Shown piece after piece: positions 54,988 to 63,595 of a stretch of DNA of 64,000 nt. The position numbers and the translations under genes were made by a program. The notes beneath the pieces were generated by a model, which was given only the letters and a program-made list of their open reading frames with translations, made no database searches and had not been told where the DNA came from. Source of the DNA: Ruminococcaceae bacterium YAD3003 (lineage in GTDB: Bacteria > Bacillota > Clostridia > Saccharofermentanales > Saccharofermentanaceae); contig FNPA01000006.1 in the NCBI GenBank assembly GCA_900107185.1, positions 62,001 to 126,000 of the forward strand. The letters are read 5' to 3'. Position 1 is the stretch's first letter; each line of letters opens with the position of its first letter.

Positions 54988-55935
54988 ATGGCAGAAAATC
55001 AGACAGATAAACAGGCTGTAAAAGAAACCGCAGCAGCTGTTGAACCCAACAAGAAAAAGCTTAGGATAGGATTTGCGTTTTTAGCGCTGGTTCCGCTTGC
55101 AGTTTTTCTAATGATTCAGACAGTAAGCCAGGTGCCTTTCATCATTATGGCTGCTGCAGAAGTTATGAATGGCGGAGCCGCTACCGGTCTGTCCGAAACA
55201 ATTGATTTCTACGAGAGCCTCATGCTGGTTTTCAACGAGAAATACTCTTTGTATGCTTATCTTATATATGCTGTGTTAGGTCTCGTTGTTTTCGGAATCT
55301 GGTATTACAAGGGTTTTGTTAAGAACAGCCCGAAAGTAAAGTTCGGCCAGGTATTCGGAGTAAAATCCGTTTTGGCATCCATAGGAATAGTTGCAGGATT
55401 CTACTTCTCGATTAATGCAGTACTTACACTGCTTATGCAGCTGTTGCCTGATCTCATGGAATCTTATAATCAGCTGCTTGAGATGGCAGGAATCGGTTCT
55501 AATACGCTCGTAACAATTATTTATGCGATCATTCTGGGACCTGTTCTCGAAGAACTCGTTTTCCGTGGAGTGATTTACTCATATTTGGAGAAGGCCGGTT
55601 TAAGGCCCATGGTTGTAATTCTCATTACGGGCATTTTGTTCGGATTTGTTCATATGAATATCGTACAGAGTACATATGCGGCTATTTTGGGAATCCTCTT
55701 AGGATTCTTAAGATATAAGTACCGTTCAATTAAGCTGACGATCTTCGCGCATATCCTGCTTAACTTCTCTGGAACATACGGTGAGATGGCATTGCACAAG
55801 CTGGGATTAAGCGACAGCATTTATATTATCCTCGGTGGAATCGGACTCTTTGTTATTGTGTTTTCAGCTGTTTTGGTTAATAGCGATAAAAAAGCTTTTA
55901 AGGCTTCAAATGAGGGTCAGGAACAGTTGAACTAA
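54988..55935 (+). CDS. CPBP family intramembrane glutamic protease
   Basis: 315 residues with about eight membrane segments. The CPBP (Abi/CAAX-like) motifs are EELVFRG (Glu188, Glu189, Arg193), FGFVHMN and HILLN, the predicted catalytic glutamates, histidine and asparagine in membrane helices. Bacterial members process peptides, give bacteriocin immunity or control anti-sigma factors; the target here is unknown. GGGGAAAAGG precedes the ATG. Confidence 0.9.
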   Translation: MAENQTDKQAVKETAAAVEPNKKKLRIGFAFLALVPLAVFLMIQTVSQVPFIIMAAAEVMNGGAATGLSETIDFYESLMLVFNEKYSLYAYLIYAVLGLVVFGIWYYKGFVKNSPKVKFGQVFGVKSVLASIGIVAGFYFSINAVLTLLMQLLPDLMESYNQLLEMAGIGSNTLVTIIYAIILGPVLEELVFRGVIYSYLEKAGLRPMVVILITGILFGFVHMNIVQSTYAAILGILLGFLRYKYRSIKLTIFAHILLNFSGTYGEMALHKLGLSDSIYIILGGIGLFVIVFSAVLVNSDKKAFKASNEGQEQLN

Positions 55936-55993
55936 TTTTAAGATTATTTGGTATACTTAAAATGTAAATCAAATTTTATCAGGAGAGATTCAC

Positions 55994-56509
55994 TTGAAGA
56001 GCGAAGAAGAACAGATGTCAGAGGCCCTGGTAAGGATCTTTGAAAATGTTGTTTTAACAGAAGAAAAGTCTCTTCAGGCAGGTTATTTCAAAGACCTGTC
56101 TATAGCTGAGATGCATACACTTACTGCCATCGGACCCTACGACGCACGTACAATGACAAATACGGCAGAGGATCTGGGCATTACTACAGGCACCCTTACA
56201 GTTGCGATAGACAGACTCGTTAAGAAGGGTTATGTCCACAGAGAGCGCGATAAGCGTGATAAGAGAATCGTCAGAATCAGCCTTACACACACCGGTAAAC
56301 TTGCGTGCAGAATGAACAGCAAGTTCCATAGAGTATTGGCTAAGCACATTCTGGCGGGATACGATGAAAAAGACAGAAAGCATCTTTTAGACCTGGTCGA
56401 TGAAGTTGACAGATATGTGGAACAGCAGCTCAAGCGCTACGACAGCAGTGAGAATGTGCGCGCGACTGCAAGGCAAGTAGCAAAGGATACGACAAAGGAG
56501 AAGAATTAA
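55994..56509 (+). CDS. MarR-family regulator, FabT-like
   Basis: 171 residues with a TTG start behind AGGAGAG. The N-terminal segment (VRIFENVVLTEEKSLQAGYF, then KDLSIAEMHTLTAIG) closely resembles FabT, the MarR repressor of fatty acid synthesis in Firmicutes. The winged helix follows (TTGTLTVAIDRLVKKGYVHR, then DKRIVRISLTHTGK). An acyl carrier protein gene starts one base after its stop. FabT uses acyl-ACP as corepressor, so the pairing fits, though the rest of the fatty acid genes are not in this window. Confidence 0.87.
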   Translation: MKSEEEQMSEALVRIFENVVLTEEKSLQAGYFKDLSIAEMHTLTAIGPYDARTMTNTAEDLGITTGTLTVAIDRLVKKGYVHRERDKRDKRIVRISLTHTGKLACRMNSKFHRVLAKHILAGYDEKDRKHLLDLVDEVDRYVEQQLKRYDSSENVRATARQVAKDTTKEKN

Positions 56510-56510
56510 G

Positions 56511-56771
56511 ATGAGTGATTCTAAGATCCAAAGAGAGAAGGTTTTCGAGGACGTTGTAAGAATTATGGCTGAGACACTTGAGATTTCTCCTGAGGAGATT
56601 AGTGCGGATCTCAGTTTCAATTCTGACCTGCCTTTTGATTCATTGCAGCTCTACGAGTTCGTAATCGATGTGGAAGAAACATACAACATCCGTCTTCCTG
56701 ATGAAGTTTTGGACGAAGTTAAGACTGTTTCCGATATCGTAGACGTTATTATCAAGCTTGCTGATAAATAA
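56511..56771 (+). CDS. acpP: Acyl carrier protein
   Basis: 86 residues, mostly acidic. The phosphopantetheine-accepting serine is Ser44 in PFDSLQLYEF, where most ACPs read ADSLDTVEL, so the motif is somewhat divergent. Helix III (LDEVKTVSDIVDVIIKL) is normal. It may be the fatty acid ACP or a dedicated paralogue. It is coupled to the FabT-like regulator, with AAGGAG in the end of that gene. Confidence 0.9.
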   Translation: MSDSKIQREKVFEDVVRIMAETLEISPEEISADLSFNSDLPFDSLQLYEFVIDVEETYNIRLPDEVLDEVKTVSDIVDVIIKLADK

Positions 56772-56795
56772 GATACGGTTTATAGTGTCTGAAAT

Positions 56796-56827
56796 TCCCT
56801 AAAATCGAACTGGCAGTTCGAAATTAG
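56796..56827. repeat. 32-nt dispersed palindromic element, copy 2
   Basis: Exact reverse complement of the element at 23659-23690, containing CGAACTGGCAGTTCG. It lies in the 99-base gap between the ACP gene and the lipid kinase, about 45 bases before the kinase start. Confidence 0.85.
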
Positions 56828-56870
56828 AGAATTTGACTCTATGTAATTTCCGAAAATATCGGAGTAAATA

Positions 56871-57839
56871 ATGAAAAAGCTTTTTATTGTTAACAGCAGA
56901 GCGGATACAAAAGCTCTTGCCAGATTTAAGGTCGCGTATGCAGATTGCCTGAGCGGCCGCGAAAGTGAAGCACGCGTAGTTTATACGGAATTTGCCGGCC
57001 ACGCCAGTGAAGTGGCATCCAAGGCTGCTACAGAGGAAGATCTGTTGGTAGTTGCCTGCGGCGGTGACGGTACTATCCATGAAGTAGCCAATTCTCTTGC
57101 ACAGTCCCAGACTCCCATGGCGGTTATTCCGCTCGGAACAGGTAATGATTTCACAAGATCTGTGATGAATGAAGATCACAGAAGCAACTGTGAGATCTGT
57201 GTAAGCGATATTTTTAATGACAAATTCAGCGTTAAGGACACAGACTTGATCAGGGTCACATCTTTTGACCGCAAGGGCACAAAGATCGATTCCAGTTCGG
57301 CATGGTGTCTAAACGTTGCATCCATAGGTCTAGATACCGAAGTTCAGCTCAGAGCCAAAGGTAAGGTGCTTGCCAACCCTAATTCCAGTCTGGTAAGAAG
57401 CACGGCTTATATTACATCGGCTCTCGGATGCATCTTCGGAAACAGGAAATTCAATTTCAAATTCAATGCGAAAAGGTCTAATGGCGGCCCTGAAGAGTCT
57501 GCAAATGAACTGTTTACGCTATTAGCGGTCTGTAATGCATCTTATTACGGTGACGGTTTCTGCCCGGCTCCTAATGCCAAAATTGACGACGGTCTCATGG
57601 ACTGCTGTGCAATTGGCGCGGTAAACCTGCCCAGAGCCCTGTTCCTTCTTACAAAATACAAGAAGGGCAGACATGAGGGCTATAACGACGTAGATACGTT
57701 TACGACCGGTGCAATTACTGTAGAAGCAACGGGATTAAGGGATTTGAACGGAAATTACGACGGTGAGGATTTCTCCGGCCATAAAGTAACTTTCGAGTGT
57801 GTTCCCGGAGCCATCAAACTGGCAACTTATAACGCATAA
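56871..57839 (+). CDS. Diacylglycerol/lipid kinase (DAGK catalytic family)
   Basis: 322 residues. The ATP-binding loop CGGDGTIHEV (about 63-72) and PLGTGNDF (88-95) are the signatures of the DgkB/YegS/BmrU lipid kinases. The C-terminal beta domain follows. Members phosphorylate diacylglycerol or undecaprenol-like lipids at the membrane surface. Its place after the FabT-ACP pair fits membrane lipid metabolism. The ribosome site CGGAG lies about nine bases before the ATG. Confidence 0.9.
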   Translation: MKKLFIVNSRADTKALARFKVAYADCLSGRESEARVVYTEFAGHASEVASKAATEEDLLVVACGGDGTIHEVANSLAQSQTPMAVIPLGTGNDFTRSVMNEDHRSNCEICVSDIFNDKFSVKDTDLIRVTSFDRKGTKIDSSSAWCLNVASIGLDTEVQLRAKGKVLANPNSSLVRSTAYITSALGCIFGNRKFNFKFNAKRSNGGPEESANELFTLLAVCNASYYGDGFCPAPNAKIDDGLMDCCAIGAVNLPRALFLLTKYKKGRHEGYNDVDTFTTGAITVEATGLRDLNGNYDGEDFSGHKVTFECVPGAIKLATYNA

Positions 57840-57895
57840 TTTCACCATAATCAGTTTTGCCGTATTCTGTCATGCTATTTTTTATTATTTATTGG

Positions 57896-57901
57896 TATAA
57901 T
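57896..57901 (+). promoter_or_regulatory. -10 element eight bases before a start codon
   Basis: A perfect TATAAT ends eight bases before the ATG at 57910. Transcription would begin at about 57908, making the mRNA leaderless or nearly so. No clear -35 box or ribosome site is visible. Confidence 0.5.
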
Positions 57902-57909
57902 CAAGAGTT

Positions 57910-59172
57910 ATGAAAGACAGTATTGCTAATTACAGAAAATACGGTGTAAGTGACAAGGCTCTTGAGGCTGCTTCTAAGGCTGAAGAGGCTTTGGCTGACG
58001 TTTATGCACGTATTGATGACATCGTGACTTATAACGAGCTCAAGGTTTTGGACGCGTTCAGAAGCGAGAAATTCTCTGATACACATATGGGCCTTACATC
58101 CGGATATGGTTATGACGATGTAGGCAGAGAGAAGATAGAGAATATCTTTGCAAAGGTATTCGGAACCGAAAAGGCTTATGTCAGATGGCAGATCAGCACT
58201 GGTTCACAGGCTATTTCCGCTATGCTCTACGGCGTTTTAAGACCCGGAGACATCATGCTCTCCGTTACGGGCAGACCTTATGATACTCTCATGGCAACTA
58301 TCGGCCTGTCATCCGAGAATAACGATATGTCTCTCATGTCATATGGCATCAAGTACGAAGAGGTAAACCTCAAAGAAGACGGTTCACCTGATCTCGATGC
58401 TATTAAGGCAGCTATTAAGCCTGAGACCAAGATGGTATTTATCCAGAAGTCCAGAGGCTATACGGGAAGAAGAGCGCTCCTTTGCGAAGACATAAAGAAG
58501 ATTGCCGATCTGGCCCATTCCATCAGAAAAGACATTGTTGTTGCAGTTGATAACTGCTATGGAGAGTTTACAGAAAAGCAGGAGCCTACAGAGGTAGGTG
58601 CCGACGTTATTGCCGGATCACTTATAAAGAATCCGGGCGGCGGAATCGCTAAAACAGGTGGATATATTGCAGGCAGAACCGATCTGGTCGAGAATGCCGC
58701 AAGACATCTTACAACACCCGGTCTGGGCAGTGAGGTAGGTCCTACATTGGGCGCCAATGCCATGATCGCAAGAGGACTGTTTACTGCACCTGCATGCGTA
58801 GGTGAGTGTCTTAAGGGCGCGGTTTTCGCAGCTGAGATATTGGCTGCTGAAGGTTATAAGACGAGCCCCGCTTCAACTGAATTAAGAGGCGATATCGTCC
58901 AGACTATCGAATTCGGAGATCCTGACAAGATGAGCCAGTTCTGTGCTGCAATCCAGTCTTGCTCTCCGGTTGATTCTTTTGTTACACCCGTACCGTGGGA
59001 TATGCCCGGCTACGATGATCAGGTAATTATGGCGGCAGGTGCTTTCGTGCAGGGAGCAACAACAGAGCTCTCATGTGATGGCCCTATCAAGCCACCTTAT
59101 ATCGCGTATATGCAGGGAAGCCTTGCAAAAGAGCAGGCTAAACTGGCCTGCATGCTTGCTGTCGGAGGTTAA
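57910..59172 (+). CDS. Methionine gamma-lyase family PLP protein (aluminium-resistance type)
   Basis: 420 residues, matching the Met_gamma_lyase family once called aluminium resistance proteins. TSGYGYDDVGREKIENIFA near residue 65 and the PLP lysine Lys240 in SLIKNPGGGIAKTGGYI are diagnostic, along with GSEVGPTLGANAM. The proteins are distant from the standard cystathionine gamma-synthase family, and their physiological substrate is uncertain. The ATG gives the normal family length, yet no ribosome site precedes it and a TATAAT lies eight bases upstream. Confidence 0.9.
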   Translation: MKDSIANYRKYGVSDKALEAASKAEEALADVYARIDDIVTYNELKVLDAFRSEKFSDTHMGLTSGYGYDDVGREKIENIFAKVFGTEKAYVRWQISTGSQAISAMLYGVLRPGDIMLSVTGRPYDTLMATIGLSSENNDMSLMSYGIKYEEVNLKEDGSPDLDAIKAAIKPETKMVFIQKSRGYTGRRALLCEDIKKIADLAHSIRKDIVVAVDNCYGEFTEKQEPTEVGADVIAGSLIKNPGGGIAKTGGYIAGRTDLVENAARHLTTPGLGSEVGPTLGANAMIARGLFTAPACVGECLKGAVFAAEILAAEGYKTSPASTELRGDIVQTIEFGDPDKMSQFCAAIQSCSPVDSFVTPVPWDMPGYDDQVIMAAGAFVQGATTELSCDGPIKPPYIAYMQGSLAKEQAKLACMLAVGG

Positions 59173-59177
59173 TTGAC

Positions 59178-61367
59178 ATGGCAGACGGTAAGCAGTGGTA
59201 TAACAGCCCCCAGGATAAGGGAAATAACAGGAACCCAAATGCCAAGCATGTTAATGCTGCAAAGAAGACAGGTAAGCCTATGGGCCAGCCTTCTTCTAAG
59301 CCCGTTGGTAAGCCTGCAGGAAAACCTGTAGGTAAGCCTGCAGGAAAACCTGTAGGAAAACCCTCCGGCAAGCCTGTTGGTATGGCGCAGCCGAACCGTC
59401 CTGTTGCAGGCAAGAAGATTGTAAAGCCTTCCGGTAAGCCCGGTATGAGACCTGATAAGTCCAAGATGCAGGGTCAGAAGCCTGTTAAGACTCAGGGACA
59501 GGTACCCGGCGTAAAGAACGAGAAGAGCATTATCCCCCAGATGAAGCCTGCGGATAAGACTCCTATCCAGGCCAAAAAGCCCGTATCTTCTGCTAATGCT
59601 AAACCCAAGAAGCCTTTGACAAAGGAACAGCAGAAACGCAGGGAACAGGCCAAGATCATGGAGCAGGTCAGACGCAAGGAAGAGGCTAAGCTCCAGGAAC
59701 AGGCAAAGATCGAGAAGAACGAATATAAGCGTAAGAATCCGTCACAGAAGAGTGCTGAGAGCCGTGCGATCAGAAACGGTGTTTTGGGTGCAGTTGCTGT
59801 TGCGGCAGCTTTGTTGGTTCTTGTTTTCGTAGTGCATCACTTATACGACTACATCGCAGAGAAGCCGAATTTCTCATTCGTTACGACAGGTGCCGTTGAG
59901 CATACTATCGGTGCGAGAGCTCTTATCGTAAGAGACGAGGATACGATTCCCGCATCCACTTCAGGTGAGCTCGTAACACAGATTACAGAAGGATCCAGAG
60001 TTGCTAAGGGCCAGGAACTCGCAATCGTAGTTCCTGAAGAGATGAAGTCTGTTGTATCTGATTTGAGAAATGTTCAGTCACAGATCTCAGACGTTCAGCA
60101 GGAGATCATTTTGGCAGGTGACGTTGCCGAGGCTGACATCATTTACAGAAACTATAACAAGAACCTTTCCGCGATCCTCGACTCAGTAAGATTCGATGCG
60201 ATGAACGGAAATCTTAATAACATGTCATCTTACAGCGCTTCTGTAAACGTTATCCTCGATGAGCGTGAAGACGAGATGAGTAAGATCAATTTCGATGACG
60301 AGAGAATATCCGTACTGAGAAGTGACGAGAAGGTATACGAGGCACAGGTCGAGAAATATGCTTCCGTAATCACTGCTCACAGACCGGGTATCGTTTCTTT
60401 CAGACTGGACGGTCAGGAGGATGTTCTCGATTACGGCACATTCCTCACAATGCCTGCGTCTGAGATTAAGAGTTACATTAACAATTCTGTTGGTGCCATT
60501 ACAGCAGACCTGAGCGTCGATGCTGATACGGCCGTTTGCAGAATCTCCCAGAACGAGAGCCAGTATCTTACTGTTTATCTCTCATCCAACGATGCAGCGA
60601 CATCAGACTTCGCTGTAGGAACAACTCATGACATCAACGTGCGTACAGAAGGTATCTCAATCGATAACTGTAAGGTTGTACGTTGTGAGAGTGATTCGAG
60701 CGGAATGCTCATCACGTTTGAAACTTCCAGATACGTAGAAGACCTCCTGGATCTGAGAACGGTTGATATCGAGATCGTTATTACAGAGACAGACGGTATG
60801 AGAGTATCCGTATCCAGCCTCGTTAATACAGAATATGCACCTAAGGGTAATCCCTGCTTCTGCGTTTACATCGCGCCCGGCGCTAATGTGAGCGGAGATG
60901 CCTTTGCAGTTGAATCTCTGTTTAACATTACTGTAGTTCCTAACGTAAAGACTAACGAGGACGGATCTATAGAAGAACAGCAGAATACGGCAGTCGGCGG
61001 CTGCAGGGTAGTCCATTCCGAGTTTATGGAAGACGGTGGCCTCGTTGTCGCATTCTCAACACCTAACGATTATACGAACCTTAAAAAGCTCGAAAGGCTT
61101 TATACCGCAGGATACAAGGTTACATTTGTTGATACTGCAACCGGATTGGGCATCACAACCGAGAAGGTAATCGTATCCGATTATTCCGGTATGGCTTCCG
61201 TATATATGAATAACCAGGGCTTCGTAGAAGAAGTAAGAGTAATCCTCCTCGATAACGACAGAGAATTCGCTATCGTTGATCAGGTAGGTAAATCCTCTGT
61301 TCCTAATCTCGATACAGTTATTATTACTAACCCTAAGACTGTTAAGCCCGGAGATAAGGTCGACTGA
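59178..61367 (+). CDS. HlyD-like membrane protein with long basic GKP-repeat tail, divisome neighbourhood
   Basis: 729 residues. The first 200 are cytoplasmic, strongly basic and low in complexity, with tandem GKPVGKPA repeats at about 43-66 and a charged helical stretch (KEQQKRREQAKIMEQVRRKE). One membrane helix follows (about 203-224). The extracytoplasmic part starts with a lipoyl/HlyD-like hairpin (VRDEDTIPASTSGELVTQIT, then VAKGQELAIVVPEE) and a coiled coil, then beta domains. HlyD-like proteins next to yggS and sepF occur widely in Clostridia, suggesting a role in division or wall synthesis rather than export (inference). yggS starts one base after its stop. Confidence 0.82.
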   Translation: MADGKQWYNSPQDKGNNRNPNAKHVNAAKKTGKPMGQPSSKPVGKPAGKPVGKPAGKPVGKPSGKPVGMAQPNRPVAGKKIVKPSGKPGMRPDKSKMQGQKPVKTQGQVPGVKNEKSIIPQMKPADKTPIQAKKPVSSANAKPKKPLTKEQQKRREQAKIMEQVRRKEEAKLQEQAKIEKNEYKRKNPSQKSAESRAIRNGVLGAVAVAAALLVLVFVVHHLYDYIAEKPNFSFVTTGAVEHTIGARALIVRDEDTIPASTSGELVTQITEGSRVAKGQELAIVVPEEMKSVVSDLRNVQSQISDVQQEIILAGDVAEADIIYRNYNKNLSAILDSVRFDAMNGNLNNMSSYSASVNVILDEREDEMSKINFDDERISVLRSDEKVYEAQVEKYASVITAHRPGIVSFRLDGQEDVLDYGTFLTMPASEIKSYINNSVGAITADLSVDADTAVCRISQNESQYLTVYLSSNDAATSDFAVGTTHDINVRTEGISIDNCKVVRCESDSSGMLITFETSRYVEDLLDLRTVDIEIVITETDGMRVSVSSLVNTEYAPKGNPCFCVYIAPGANVSGDAFAVESLFNITVVPNVKTNEDGSIEEQQNTAVGGCRVVHSEFMEDGGLVVAFSTPNDYTNLKKLERLYTAGYKVTFVDTATGLGITTEKVIVSDYSGMASVYMNNQGFVEEVRVILLDNDREFAIVDQVGKSSVPNLDTVIITNPKTVKPGDKVD
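59307..59354 (+). repeat. 24-bp tandem repeat within the HlyD-like gene
   Basis: Two exact 24-base copies (59307-59330, 59331-59354) beginning GGTAAGCCTGCAGG, with a diverged third, encoding GKPAGKPV. The repeat can change length by slippage without changing frame. Confidence 0.9.
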
Positions 61368-61368
61368 T

Positions 61369-62106
61369 ATGGAATACGATTATAGTGAGGATCTGAAGAA
61401 AAGGATCTCTGATAATATTGCAGCTGTCCGTTCATCCATAGACGAAGCCATTGCAGCTTCCGGAAGAGAGAAGGGCAGTGTCACACTCATAGGTGTCACA
61501 AAAGTATTCCCGGTTGAATATGCAGAATCTGCTGCCATGAGCGGCCTTAAGGATCTGGGTGAGAACAGGGTGCAGGAACTCGTACCGAAGGTCGAGCGTT
61601 TCTCTGCTCTGGATATAGATGCCAACTGGCACCTCATCGGAACATTACAGAAGAATAAGGTTAAATATATTATTGGTAAGACATGCCTTATCCATTCAGT
61701 AAACAGCATCGAACTGGCAGAGGAAATATCGAAGAGATCTGTTAGTAACAATGTTACTACGTCAATTCTCATACAGGCTAACGTATCCGGTGAAGAGAGC
61801 AAGCATGGCTTTGCTCCGCACGAATTAAAGCCTGCTATAGATAAAATAATGGATATGCCTTCTGTGCAGCTCTGCGGCCTCATGACAATGGCTCCTATTG
61901 AGACATATGAGGGTCAGGCGAGGGAAGTTTTCGCTAAGACAAGAGTAATATTCGAAGATCTCAAGTCATATACAGGCCTTGATACATGGAATGTGCTCTC
62001 AATGGGTATGAGCCAGGATTACAAGAGCGCTATCTATGAGGGTTCTACACATATCAGAATCGGTACGGCAATATTCGGCGACCGCTCGCAATATAAGCCT
62101 TTGTAA
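61369..62106 (+). CDS. yggS: YggS/PLPBP family pyridoxal phosphate homeostasis protein
   Basis: 245 residues of the alanine-racemase-like barrel. The PLP lysine is in LIGVTKVFP (about Lys42), with GENRVQEL, WHLIGTLQKNK, GLMTM and LSMGMSQDYKSAI following in the usual order. It buffers PLP rather than acting as a classical enzyme. Position between the HlyD-like gene and sepF is typical of the Firmicutes ylm cluster (ylmE-ylmF). Confidence 0.95.
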   Translation: MEYDYSEDLKKRISDNIAAVRSSIDEAIAASGREKGSVTLIGVTKVFPVEYAESAAMSGLKDLGENRVQELVPKVERFSALDIDANWHLIGTLQKNKVKYIIGKTCLIHSVNSIELAEEISKRSVSNNVTTSILIQANVSGEESKHGFAPHELKPAIDKIMDMPSVQLCGLMTMAPIETYEGQAREVFAKTRVIFEDLKSYTGLDTWNVLSMGMSQDYKSAIYEGSTHIRIGTAIFGDRSQYKPL

Positions 62107-62151
62107 CATTGTTTAATCAAAAAACGTTAATTTTTGTTACATTTTGTAACA
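62102..62151. promoter_or_regulatory. Three TGTWACA half-sites upstream of sepF
   Basis: TGTAACA at 62102-62108, TGTTACA at 62135-62141 and TGTAACA at 62145-62151. The last two form a palindrome with a 3-base centre. They look like an operator, but the factor is unknown. Confidence 0.45.
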
Positions 62152-62197
62152 TAAGCCCGTCTTAAATTACCTTCTTGTGTCATATTGCCCAAAAGTA

Positions 62198-62226
62198 TTG
62201 AGGCAAAAATCAAAGTTCGTTAATAT
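62198..62226 (+). promoter_or_regulatory. Promoter of sepF
   Basis: TTGAGG (62198-62203), 17 bases, TAATAT (62221-62226), 58 bases before the start codon. Confidence 0.55.
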
Positions 62227-62284
62227 CCAAAGTATCTTATATGAATGTCCTTGGTCGGGCGAATTTTTAAGGAGGAAAAATCAA

Positions 62285-62767
62285 ATGGGCACTTTTAACG
62301 TTAAGAATTTCTTCGGAAGCATGTTCACACCTGTAGAGGATGATGTTGAAGAGAACTATTACGGTGAGGAAGAGGGCTACATTGAAGAAGAAGGATACGA
62401 GCAAGAGCCTATCGCTGAGGAAGCTTTTATGGAAGAACCTCGCACCTTCGTTCAGGAGCAGCCCGCAGTTACAACACCTGTAATGCAGCAGAATGCAACA
62501 GTCATCATGCTTACACCTTACGATATCAGAACAAGCCAGATCGTTTGCGATCACATCCGTGAAGGCCACATCGTAATCTGCAACCTTACAAATACAGATA
62601 AGAACCAGCGTGTAGTTGACTACATCTCCGGCGGTGTTTATGCATTAGGCGGAAGAGTTGAGCCTACACCTGTAAAGACAACTTTTGTCTGCACACCTAA
62701 GTCTGTTAACCTCGTTGTAGAGAATCAGGACAGCGAGCAGGTAGGAACTAAGGTTTCAGCTCTCTAA
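62285..62767 (+). CDS. sepF: Cell division protein SepF
   Basis: 160 residues from ATG 62285, chosen because AAGGAGG lies just before it; an in-frame codon at 62177 has no ribosome site. The N-terminal membrane-binding helix (FNVKNFFGSMF) and an acidic, Glu/Tyr-rich linker lead to the SepF core (TVIMLTPYDIRTSQIVCDHI, then VDYISGGVYALGG). SepF anchors and bundles FtsZ at the division site. A strong terminator follows. Confidence 0.95.
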   Translation: MGTFNVKNFFGSMFTPVEDDVEENYYGEEEGYIEEEGYEQEPIAEEAFMEEPRTFVQEQPAVTTPVMQQNATVIMLTPYDIRTSQIVCDHIREGHIVICNLTNTDKNQRVVDYISGGVYALGGRVEPTPVKTTFVCTPKSVNLVVENQDSEQVGTKVSAL

Positions 62768-62790
62768 TAGAGATTTAAAACAGAAGAATT

Positions 62791-62825
62791 AAGAAGCTGT
62801 ACGGTTTAGTACAGCTTCTTTTTTT
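62791..62825 (+). terminator. Terminator after sepF
   Basis: A perfect 12-bp stem AAGAAGCTGTAC with GTACAGCTTCTT, 6-base loop, then T-run. Confidence 0.93.
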
Positions 62826-62859
62826 ATGCCCGACGCGGGCCCTCCAGGCCAACATCCGC

Positions 62860-62889
62860 TTGAATAAAATATCTTTGTTAATATATAAT
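62860..62889 (+). promoter_or_regulatory. Promoter of the DUF47 gene
   Basis: TTGAAT (62860-62865), 18 bases, perfect TATAAT (62884-62889). Confidence 0.65.
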
Positions 62890-62918
62890 TAAGAAACAAG
62901 ATTCAGGGAGGATAGATT

Positions 62919-63572
62919 ATGACACTTGAAGATCGCGAATATTTATTTGATCAGGCTCAGAGACTGTCTGAAGTCCTTAACGAAGAGACTGTCGAGCTCA
63001 TGGGAATGCTCGAGAAGATTGAGGACAGAGTTGCGATCTCAAGACGTATTAATAAGCTCGAATATGAGGGCGATATCATCTTCCACGAGTTTGCTGACAG
63101 ACTTCATGAGTGTGTTCAGGATACAGAACGCAGAATGAGCATTTTCCAGATTATCAGGCATATCGAAGACTGTGTTGATATGGTTGATGAGCTCTCCATG
63201 ACTATTGTCCGCTATAACACCAGAACAGTAAGTGCAGGTATCAAATCCAGTGTTAACGCTATCTTGGGCTGCGCTAAGAAGGAAATGAATCTTCTTAACC
63301 TTATGCGTACTTACGAGCCCGAGAACAAGGAATTGTTTACCAAGGCAATTAATGAATTCGATGCTTTTAAGGTCGATTTCTATAAGATGTATGACATGCT
63401 GATCTTCGGTTTGTTCTCACAGGCTCACGATACCGTTGACATAATCAGATGTAAGGCTATCTACGATTCTGTTAAGGACATCTTCAAGGCGTTTGAAGTA
63501 AGCGCCGACGACTGCTATAAGTACATTATGGCACGTGAAAACGGTATCGACGTTTTCGCTCAGGATAACTAA
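62919..63572 (+). CDS. DUF47 family PhoU-like protein
   Basis: 217 residues, all helical, with the PhoU-like pattern of two three-helix bundles: INKLEYEGDIIFHEFADRLHE, FQIIRHIEDCVDMVDEL and related acidic metal-binding heptads. DUF47 proteins usually regulate PiT-type phosphate transporters encoded next to them. None is visible in the remaining window; the next gene is a GH16-like protein. GGGAGG precedes the ATG and it has its own promoter. Confidence 0.9.
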   Translation: MTLEDREYLFDQAQRLSEVLNEETVELMGMLEKIEDRVAISRRINKLEYEGDIIFHEFADRLHECVQDTERRMSIFQIIRHIEDCVDMVDELSMTIVRYNTRTVSAGIKSSVNAILGCAKKEMNLLNLMRTYEPENKELFTKAINEFDAFKVDFYKMYDMLIFGLFSQAHDTVDIIRCKAIYDSVKDIFKAFEVSADDCYKYIMARENGIDVFAQDN

Positions 63573-63595
63573 GCAAAGTATTTTCGGTCTAGCCA

